NCBI GenBank assembly: GCA_035559715.1
Contig: DATMAW010000055.1
Coordinates: 1-18,087, forward strand
Length of the DNA stretch: 18,087 nt
Reading direction: 5' to 3'
Origin: JACQHC01 sp035559715
Lineage (GTDB): Bacteria; Gemmatimonadota; Gemmatimonadetes; Gemmatimonadales; GWC2-71-9
This document shows, in pieces, positions 7,988 through 13,390 of the stretch; within the stretch, counting starts at the first letter, position 1, and every line of letters begins with the position of its first letter. Under the pieces are notes generated by a model. That model was given only the letters and a program-made list of their open reading frames with translations, did no database searches and was not told where the DNA came from. The translations under genes and the position numbers were made by a program.

Positions 7988-9010
7988 ATGAGCCCTTCAC
8001 TCGGGGCTTACGAAACGCGGGTTATCGTCGCCTCCGGGCCGATCCGGCAACCAGTCGGGGGGGGCGTGTCCTGGAGAGCGATTGTCGTGGGCGTGGACGC
8101 GTCCCCGCCGTCGGGGGACGCCGCCGCCATGGGCGTCCAGATCGCCCAGGCGGCAGCCGTTCCCTGCACGCTGGTGCACGGGTGCCGCCTGACGTTCGAT
8201 CCGCCGGCGACCGCCGAGTATCTCGGCGACGTGGAACGGCTGGTGGAGCATCACCTCGAGGCAGCGCGGCGTCGACTGACAAGCGAGTTGCGAGACCGCG
8301 TGCCCCCGGATGTGCTTGCCGCCCTGGATGTCAGACTCGGGCCGCCGGCCGGCGTCGTGGCCGAAGTCGCTCACGAGCGTCAGGCGGACCTGATCGTGGT
8401 TGGCGGAAAGCACCACACGGCGCTGGCGCGCTGGACGGGAGGGAGCACCGCCCTGCATCTCGTGCGCGTCACCGACGTCCCCCTGCTGGTCGTCGGTCCC
8501 CGTCCAGGGCCGCTTCGCCGGGTGCTGCTGGCCGTGGACCTGTCGTACGCCCTCGAGCCGACGTTCGAGTTCGCGCAACGGTTCGCCCGTCTCTGCCGCG
8601 CCGAGATGCGCGCGCTGTACGTAGCGGAGCCGCTGCCGGCGATCGCGGAACTGCCGGTTGCCTTGAGCGATGAGGCGTTCTTTGCCGAGGCGGAGGACCG
8701 ATTTCACCGGGCCATGGAACCGCTGCGCGCGCGCGCCTCGTTCGAGGCTGTCGTGCGTCGCGGCAGCGCGAGCCAGACGGTGGCGCAGGAAGCCATAACG
8801 TGGAATGCAGATGTCGTCGTCGTGGGCTCCCACGGCAAGGGCTGGATGCACCGGCTTCTGGTGGGCAGCGTTACCGAGCAGTTACTCAACGCGCTCCCGA
8901 CGTCTCTGCTCGTGGTTCCGGTGCCGGCGCCGGCTGGTGGACGGCGTCACCGGACGCCGGCGCCGGGCGCGCGCGCGGCTGTGGAGCACAGGCATGAGAC
9001 CGTCCCATAG
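7988..9010 (+). CDS. Tandem universal stress protein (two USP domains)
   Basis: A 340-residue cytosolic protein with two USP domains, roughly residues 30-170 and 177-311, each beginning with the strand and Asp of the fold (VVGVDAS, Asp37; LLAVDLS, Asp184). The second domain carries the full ATP motif G-2X-G-9X-G-S (GSHGKG through LVGS, residues 280-294). In the first domain the corresponding segment is GGKH with GGS nine residues on, so the second glycine is replaced by His142 and binding may be altered. A basic Pro/Ala-rich tail of about 25 residues follows. The start is uncertain: ATG 7988 has no Shine-Dalgarno, while GTG 8066 follows a run of eight G and begins just before the first strand. 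The later start would leave about 150 bp for divergent promoters. The 3' end overlaps the CBS gene by 17 bp, implying co-translation. M. tuberculosis Rv2623 is the best-known tandem USP of this kind. Confidence 0.9.
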   Translation: MSPSLGAYETRVIVASGPIRQPVGGGVSWRAIVVGVDASPPSGDAAAMGVQIAQAAAVPCTLVHGCRLTFDPPATAEYLGDVERLVEHHLEAARRRLTSELRDRVPPDVLAALDVRLGPPAGVVAEVAHERQADLIVVGGKHHTALARWTGGSTALHLVRVTDVPLLVVGPRPGPLRRVLLAVDLSYALEPTFEFAQRFARLCRAEMRALYVAEPLPAIAELPVALSDEAFFAEAEDRFHRAMEPLRARASFEAVVRRGSASQTVAQEAITWNADVVVVGSHGKGWMHRLLVGSVTEQLLNALPTSLLVVPVPAPAGGRRHRTPAPGARAAVEHRHETVP

Positions 9011-9464
9011 ACCTGGCCCGACCATCCGTGGTCGTGGGCCGCAACCAGTCGAGCGTGCACCCGTGATCGTCGCCGACCTGATGCAGACGGACCTGAAAAC
9101 CGTGACCCCGGATGCCACGATCGCGGAGGCCATCGCCGTCCTCGCGGAAGCGCACGTCTCGGCCGTGCCGGTGGTTGATCGGCGGGACCACCTCGTTGGC
9201 GTCCTGTCCACGACGGACGTGCTCAACGCCGCGGCGGAGACGGCCAGCCCGCGGGAACGGGAGCGACTGTTTGAAATCGCGCAGGTCGAGGAGATCATGA
9301 CCCCGCGACCGATCACGGTACCGTCCACGGCCGGGGTCAAGGAAGCTGCACAGCAAATGCTCTACCTCGAGGTGCACCGCCTGTTCGTGGAAGACGACGG
9401 GCGCCTCGTCGGTGTGATATCACAGACGGATATCGTCCGCGCCGTCGCCCTGGCGCGGATTTGA
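8994..9464 (+). CDS. Stand-alone two-CBS-domain protein, Hrp1-like
   Basis: This encodes 156 residues from the ATG at 8994, which has GGAG seven bases upstream and overlaps the end of the universal stress gene. A GTG at 9063 would start right at the first CBS domain and is the alternative. The first CBS domain covers about residues 26-80 (IVADLMQTDLKTVTPDATIAEA to LVGVLSTTDVL). The second covers about 97-153 (VEEIMTPRPITVPSTAGVKEA to LVGVISQTDIVRAV). There is no attached enzyme or channel domain. Such proteins form dimers and bind AMP, ATP or similar ligands in the cleft. The best-studied one, Hrp1 (Rv2626c), is strongly induced by hypoxia. A role as an energy-status sensor cooperating with the adjacent USP is inferred from the overlap and from the CBS domains on the neighbouring protease. 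Confidence 0.88.
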   Translation: MRPSHRPGPTIRGRGPQPVERAPVIVADLMQTDLKTVTPDATIAEAIAVLAEAHVSAVPVVDRRDHLVGVLSTTDVLNAAAETASPRERERLFEIAQVEEIMTPRPITVPSTAGVKEAAQQMLYLEVHRLFVEDDGRLVGVISQTDIVRAVALARI

Positions 9465-9495
9465 ATCGTGCGTTACCTGAGGTCAACGTCCCTCC

Positions 9496-9500
9496 AGGGG
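9496..9500 (+). promoter_or_regulatory. Ribosome binding site of the subunit IIa gene
   Basis: AGGGG lies seven bases before the ATG at 9508. The same seven-base spacing recurs at the next two oxidase genes (GGAGG at 9686-9690 and at 10159-10163), supporting all three starts. Confidence 0.65.
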
Positions 9501-9507
9501 TGAATCC

Positions 9508-9648
9508 ATGAAGGCCTCCGACCCCGGCCCCGAGGGCCACCCGCGTGGCACGCTCGCCATCGTGGCTCTGTACGGCGTGTTGTTCGCGCTGGGCTGGCTC
9601 GCCATGTACTTCTTCATCTATCTGCCCCGCGGACCGGTGACACGGTAG
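9508..9648 (+). CDS. cbaD: Cytochrome c oxidase subunit IIa, ba3 type
   Basis: A very short gene of 46 residues, easily missed by gene finders. It has a polar N-terminal tail (MKASDPGPEGHPRG), one transmembrane helix (TLAIVALYGVLFALGWLAMY) and a short positively charged end (LPRGPVTR). Size, topology and position immediately before subunits II and I match subunit IIa of the Thermus ba3 oxidase. There it supplies a single helix occupying the place of a missing helix of the truncated subunit II. The start has AGGGG at a spacing of seven. It begins 43 bp after the CBS gene with no obvious promoter or terminator between, so read-through from the USP/CBS pair is possible. Confidence 0.85.
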   Translation: MKASDPGPEGHPRGTLAIVALYGVLFALGWLAMYFFIYLPRGPVTR

Positions 9649-9666
9649 AGGACGACGTGAACGAAC

Positions 9667-9684
9667 GCTGCAGTTTGACGCAGC
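9667..9684 (+). repeat. Small intercistronic hairpin between oxidase subunits IIa and II
   Basis: GCTGC and GCAGC arms of five bases enclose an eight-base loop just ahead of the subunit II Shine-Dalgarno at 9686-9690. It could tune relative expression of the two subunits, but it is short and may be accidental. Confidence 0.25.
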
Positions 9685-9697
9685 CGGAGGGTGACTG

Positions 9698-10174
9698 ATG
9701 CACGTCCATCCGTATGAACGTTTCTGGATGTGGGCCGCGGTTGCCATCATCGTGTTGTTCATTGTCACGATGGGCGCGGGGCTCTTCGGCCAGGGAATCC
9801 GACCACCGAGTCACATCGAGACCATCGACCCCCGGGCGGTCTGGACCGATCCGCGTTTTGCCGATCGCGGTGTCACCACCAATGCCGACGGATCCGTGAC
9901 CGTCACCGCGATCGCCATGATGTTCGCGTTCAACCCCAGCGAGATCCGCGTCTCCGCTGGCCGCCGCGTGACGTTTCGCCTGACCAGCCCGGACGTCCAG
10001 CACGGTTTCCAGATCGTCGGCACCAACGCCAACACCATGGTAGTGCCGGGGTACGTGAGCGAATTCACCACGGTGTTCGACTCGCCGGGCGAGTACCTGA
10101 TCGTGTGCAACGAGTACTGCGGACTGGGACATCACGCCATGATGGGCAAACTGATCGTGGAGGCCGCTCCATGA
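9698..10174 (+). CDS. cbaB: Cytochrome c oxidase subunit II, ba3 type (CuA protein)
   Basis: A 158-residue protein with one N-terminal transmembrane helix (FWMWAAVAIIVLFIVTMGAGLF) and an extracytoplasmic cupredoxin domain that receives electrons from cytochrome c. The CuA ligands are all present: His102 (DVQHGF), Cys137, Cys141, His145 and Met148 in CNEYCGLGHHAM. Their C-x3-C-x3-H-x2-M spacing equals that of the Thermus ba3 enzyme, with Glu139 at the backbone-ligand position. One helix instead of two is typical of the B-family, whose second helix is supplied by subunit IIa encoded just upstream. GGAGG seven bases upstream fixes the ATG. The stop codon overlaps the start of subunit I (ATGA), so the two are translationally coupled. 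Confidence 0.95.
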   Translation: MHVHPYERFWMWAAVAIIVLFIVTMGAGLFGQGIRPPSHIETIDPRAVWTDPRFADRGVTTNADGSVTVTAIAMMFAFNPSEIRVSAGRRVTFRLTSPDVQHGFQIVGTNANTMVVPGYVSEFTTVFDSPGEYLIVCNEYCGLGHHAMMGKLIVEAAP

Positions 10175-11793
10175 CCTCCGCGCGCAGGCTCGCTACGGCC
10201 AATATCGGCGTCGCCGTGGGGGCGTTCGCCATCGCTACCGGAATGGCCCTCATGCAGGCCCTGTCGAGGGCCAACCTCGATCTGCCCTGGCGCAGCGCCA
10301 AGATGTACTACCTGTCGGTCACGGCGCACGGTGTCCTCATGGCGCTGGTGTTCACAACGTTTTTCATCATGGGCCTGGGCGTATGGCTCGCGACCGCGGC
10401 GCTTGAGCGACCGCTGCGCGCGCCCCGCGTGGGGTGGGCGAGCTTCTGGATCGCCGTGCTGGGAGCCGCCGCCGCAAGCTGGGCCATCCTGTGGGGCAAG
10501 GCGACCGTCTTGTACACGTTCTATCCGCCGCTGCAAGCGCACGCCGCCTTCTACATCGGTCTCACGCTGGTGGTGGTGGGCTCATGGGTCTGGAGTGGCG
10601 TCGTTATCGCGACGTACCGCGCCTGGCGTGCCGAGCACCCAACGCTTCCCGCACCGCTGGCGGTGCACGGTCTCCTGGCAACCATCATCGTGTGGCTCAT
10701 CGCCACGGTCGGCGTCGCCGCGGAGATGCTGTTTCAGTTAATCCCGTGGTCGCTGGGGTACGTCGATCGGATCGATCCGCTGCTCGCCAGGATGCTGTTC
10801 TGGTACTTCGGGCATCCGCTGGTGTACTTCTGGCTCCTGCCGGCCTACATCGTGTGGTATACCGTACTCCCGAGAGTGGCCGGCGGCAAACTCTTCAGTG
10901 ATCCCCTCGCGAGAATGGTGTTCGCCGCGTTCATCGTGCTGTCCACACCAGTGGGGTTCCACCACCAGTTCATGGACCCCGGCATCGCCGCCGGGTGGAA
11001 GGCCTTCCACGCGTTCAACACGCTCTGGATTCTGTTCCCGAGCTTCGTGACCGCGTTCACCGTGCTCGCGTCGCTGGAAGTGGCAGGCCGGATGCGGGGC
11101 GCCACCGGGCTGTTCAATTGGGTAGGCAAGCTCCCCTGGGGTGACCCCCTGGTCTCGTCCGTGTTGCTCAGCATGCTACTGTTTGCGCTGGGCGGATTCG
11201 GGGGCGCCGTTAATGCATCGTTCGGCCTCAACTCGATGGTCCACAACACGGCGTGGGTGCAGGGGCATTTCCATCTCACCGTGGGCAGCGCGGTGGCACT
11301 CACGTTCATGGGGACCGCCTACTGGCTCGTCCCGAAGCTCGTGCAGCGCGAACTCGAGCTGTCGCTGCTCGCCAAAGTCCAGCCGTACCTCTGGTTCGTC
11401 GGCATGAATCTCTTCTCGCTCGCCAATCACATCACGGGCCTCGAGGGCATGCCGCGTCGGGTGTTCGATGCCAGCTATCTGGGCGCCGCCCCCGCCGCCC
11501 AGTGGCGCGGGCTCACCGGCATCTCGGCCGTGGGCGGCCTGTTGCTGTTCGTAAGCGCGTCGTTCTTCCTGTTGGTCATGCTGGGCACCGTTCTGGCCGG
11601 CAAGCGAACGGAACCTCCTGTGGTCGCATTCGCGGAACCGCTGGAAGGGCAGCCGCCGGCGCGCGGGCTGTGGGATCGGTACGGACTGTGGGTGACCGTG
11701 GCGATCGTGTTGGTCGTGGCGGCCTACGCCGTGCCGCTGGCGCAGCACCTGCACATGGAGCGGTTCGGGTCCGCCGGGTTTAAGCCCTTCTAG
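10171..11793 (+). CDS. cbaA: Cytochrome c oxidase subunit I, ba3 type (B-family haem-copper oxidase)
   Basis: A 540-residue polytopic protein, the catalytic subunit reducing O2 to water with proton pumping. The ATG overlaps the stop of subunit II and has GGAGG seven bases upstream; longer open sequence on the left is only an out-of-frame reading of subunit II. Haem b ligands are His53 (TAHGVLMALV) and His368. The high-spin haem ligand is His366 (WVQGHFHLTVG). CuB ligands are His215 with the cross-linked Tyr219 (YFGHPLVYFW), His264 and His265 (GFHHQFMDPG). Apart from a constant offset of 18 (19 for His53) these match the ligand positions of the Thermus ba3 oxidase. B-family oxidases use the K-type proton channel and work at low oxygen. 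The gene ends seven bases from the convergent ZIP gene. Confidence 0.95.
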   Translation: MTSARRLATANIGVAVGAFAIATGMALMQALSRANLDLPWRSAKMYYLSVTAHGVLMALVFTTFFIMGLGVWLATAALERPLRAPRVGWASFWIAVLGAAAASWAILWGKATVLYTFYPPLQAHAAFYIGLTLVVVGSWVWSGVVIATYRAWRAEHPTLPAPLAVHGLLATIIVWLIATVGVAAEMLFQLIPWSLGYVDRIDPLLARMLFWYFGHPLVYFWLLPAYIVWYTVLPRVAGGKLFSDPLARMVFAAFIVLSTPVGFHHQFMDPGIAAGWKAFHAFNTLWILFPSFVTAFTVLASLEVAGRMRGATGLFNWVGKLPWGDPLVSSVLLSMLLFALGGFGGAVNASFGLNSMVHNTAWVQGHFHLTVGSAVALTFMGTAYWLVPKLVQRELELSLLAKVQPYLWFVGMNLFSLANHITGLEGMPRRVFDASYLGAAPAAQWRGLTGISAVGGLLLFVSASFFLLVMLGTVLAGKRTEPPVVAFAEPLEGQPPARGLWDRYGLWVTVAIVLVVAAYAVPLAQHLHMERFGSAGFKPF

Positions 11794-11800
11794 GCCCGTT

Positions 11801-12529
11801 TCACAGCGCTCGCTGGAACAACACCATCCCGATCATGGTGCACGTCACCAGGACCGCGACCGTCGGTCTGCGCGCAATGGTCAGTGCCCCCGGCAACAGC
11901 TCCTCGAACACCATGAACGCCATGGCGCCGGCGGCGAACCCCACGCCATAGGGAAGCGCAACCTGAAACGCCTCCACCAGGAGAAACGCCGGTACCGCCA
12001 TGACTGGCTGCGGCAGCGAGGAGAACACGCTCCAGGCCGCGCACCGCACGATGCTGGAACCGCGCGATCGTAACACGGCGGAGATCGCCAGCCCCTCCGG
12101 CACGTTGTGCACCGCAATGGCCACCGTGATCGCCACGGCGAGTGCCATGCCACCGCCGAAGGCCACGCCGACGGCGATTCCTTCGGCGAACGAGTGAACG
12201 GTCATCACAATGACGATCAGCAATGCCTGACGGGCGCGCGGGCCGTGTTCCGCCCCAAAGACGACATCGCGTGCGTTCAGCCAGCGCTGGGTGGCGAGAA
12301 TGAACAGTACGCCGAACGCCGCTCCGATCAGCGTTGGCGCAGTGCCGTGCGCGGTGCCCTCGGCGACGAGCCCGAAGCTCGCCCCCAGCATGAGTCCGGC
12401 CGCGATCGCGTTGGCGTGCGCCACGGCCCGCGCCGAAACCAGCGGCACGAGCGCAAACGGCAGCGCGCCCAGCCCGGTGGCGAGTGCCGTGCCGAGCGCG
12501 TAGCCGAAGACCGCCAACACCTCGCTCAC
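11801..12529 (-). CDS. ZIP family metal transporter, second of a tandem pair
   Basis: A 242-residue inner-membrane protein of about eight helices, from a GTG start at 12529 that overlaps the stop of the preceding ZIP gene in GTGA. GGAGG lies nine bases upstream. The ZIP metal-site motifs are present: HSFAEG in helix 4 (His112, Glu116, Gly117), HNVPEG in helix 5 (His141, Glu145, Gly146), and the acidic pair FEELLPG (Glu209, Glu210). These bind divalent cations, usually zinc or iron, in transport toward the cytoplasm. The His-rich cytosolic loop of many ZIPs is absent, with only ARDVVFGAEHGPRARQ there. Overlap implies coupled translation with its paralogue. Substrate and direction are family inference. 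Confidence 0.88.
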   Translation of the reverse strand: MSEVLAVFGYALGTALATGLGALPFALVPLVSARAVAHANAIAAGLMLGASFGLVAEGTAHGTAPTLIGAAFGVLFILATQRWLNARDVVFGAEHGPRARQALLIVIVMTVHSFAEGIAVGVAFGGGMALAVAITVAIAVHNVPEGLAISAVLRSRGSSIVRCAAWSVFSSLPQPVMAVPAFLLVEAFQVALPYGVGFAAGAMAFMVFEELLPGALTIARRPTVAVLVTCTMIGMVLFQRAL

Positions 12530-13257
12530 GAGAGACCGCCTCCCACGAGCGCCACCATCCCCATCGCGAGGATGGTCACGACGGCCACGCTGGTGTGGCC
12601 TGCCTGGCGGTAGCACTCCGGCAGCAGCTCCGCGAGCACCAGGTACACGAGCGCCGCGGCGGCAAACCCCAGGGTCCAGGGCAACACGGCCGGCCACGCC
12701 AGGTGCAGCGCATACGTGCCGGTCGCGAGAAGGATCTGGCCCAGGTTGGTCATGACGGCCACCGCGGCGGCGCGCGCCGCTGAAGCACCCCGGCTCATGA
12801 GCATCGCGGCCAACACCGTCGCTTCCGGCACGTTGTGCGCGGCGATCGCGAGCGCCATGAACACCCCGAGTGCCGGGGACAGGCTCATGGCCACGGCGAT
12901 GGTGACTCCTTCCGGTGCGGCGTGCAGCGTGTGCACCCGGATGACCTTGCGCACGTACGCCGGACCCAGCCCCGCCAGCACGTTCAGGTCGAGGTCCGCC
13001 GTCCCCGACACCGCGTGCGAAGCGAACACCAAACCAACGCCAAGCAGCGATCCGGCCGCGAGCGGGCCGGCGCCCATCGTCCCGCCCGATGACAAGAGCA
13101 GGTACGCCGCACCCAGCATGAGACCGGCGGCGAGCGCGTTGGACCAACCGAGCCAGGCGATGGGAGGCCGCTCGCGAAACACGAGCAGGACCACGCCAAG
13201 GCTCGCCGCGGCCGCAGCGAACGCCGCAAACGCGAGTACGGTCAGGATCGGATGCAC
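12526..13257 (-). CDS. ZIP family metal transporter, first of a tandem pair
   Basis: A 243-residue membrane protein with roughly eight hydrophobic segments, a paralogue of the following gene. Helix 4 reads HTLHAAPEGVTIA (His112, Glu116, Gly117). Helix 5 reads HNVPEATV (His141, Glu145), so the usual glycine of HNxPEG is Ala146. A late acidic motif LAELLPE contains Glu210. These key residues have the same numbers as in the second protein, showing close structural correspondence. The start is taken as GTG 13257 with a modest GGGGA seven bases upstream; a better AGGAGG is 16 bases away and too far to serve this codon. The final four bases overlap the second gene. The two may assemble together or differ in specificity; neither can be decided here. 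Confidence 0.87.
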   Translation of the reverse strand: MHPILTVLAFAAFAAAAASLGVVLLVFRERPPIAWLGWSNALAAGLMLGAAYLLLSSGGTMGAGPLAAGSLLGVGLVFASHAVSGTADLDLNVLAGLGPAYVRKVIRVHTLHAAPEGVTIAVAMSLSPALGVFMALAIAAHNVPEATVLAAMLMSRGASAARAAAVAVMTNLGQILLATGTYALHLAWPAVLPWTLGFAAAALVYLVLAELLPECYRQAGHTSVAVVTILAMGMVALVGGGLS

Positions 13258-13336
13258 CGGTGTGTCCCCAAATCCCCTCCTGCACGATTAAGTCCGTTCT
13301 GATGGGGTCCTGAAGCGGCGTTCACACGTGGCTTGC

Positions 13337-13366
13337 TTGACGCGGTCCCGAGAGCGGGGCTAGCCT
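13337..13366 (+). promoter_or_regulatory. Possible sigma-70-like promoter of the kinase gene
   Basis: TTGACG (five of six to the -35 consensus) is followed after 18 bases by TAGCCT (three of six to -10), placing a transcript start about 18 bases before the GTG at 13391. Low -10 quality keeps this tentative. Confidence 0.35.
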
Positions 13367-13370
13367 AGCC
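13358..13370. promoter_or_regulatory. Perfect 13-base palindrome over the possible -10 element
   Basis: GGCTAG-C-CTAGCC is a perfect inverted repeat with a one-base centre, overlapping the putative -10 box and ending 20 bases before the kinase start. Its position suits an operator for a dimeric repressor. CTAG is often rare in bacterial genomes, so two copies within 13 bases stand out. Confidence 0.35.
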
Positions 13371-13381
13371 ATGTCCCCGCC

Positions 13382-13385
13382 GGAG
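13382..13385 (+). promoter_or_regulatory. Ribosome binding site deciding the GTG start of the kinase
   Basis: GGAG lies five bases before the GTG at 13391, which begins eight residues or so before the first recognisable kinase segment. Confidence 0.55.
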
Positions 13386-13390
13386 ATCCC

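Noticed and set aside
7917..8065. DosR-type or FNR-type boxes upstream of the dormancy-like trio
   Set aside because: I looked for the GGGACT...AGTCCC and TTGAT-N4-ATCAA patterns and found neither here nor in the ndh/DoxX gap.
8805..9464. CBS protein with 63 extra N-terminal residues
   Set aside because: The extension overlaps the coding sequence of the second USP domain in another frame and shows no domain.
9730..11793. Oxidase subunit I starting at 9730 with a long N-terminal extension
   Set aside because: The first 147 codons are an out-of-frame reading of subunit II; the ATG at 10171 has GGAGG and overlaps the subunit II stop.
11801..13285. A single 494-codon minus-strand protein containing the second ZIP
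   Set aside because: Its first half reads the first ZIP gene out of frame; the true start is the GTG at 12529.
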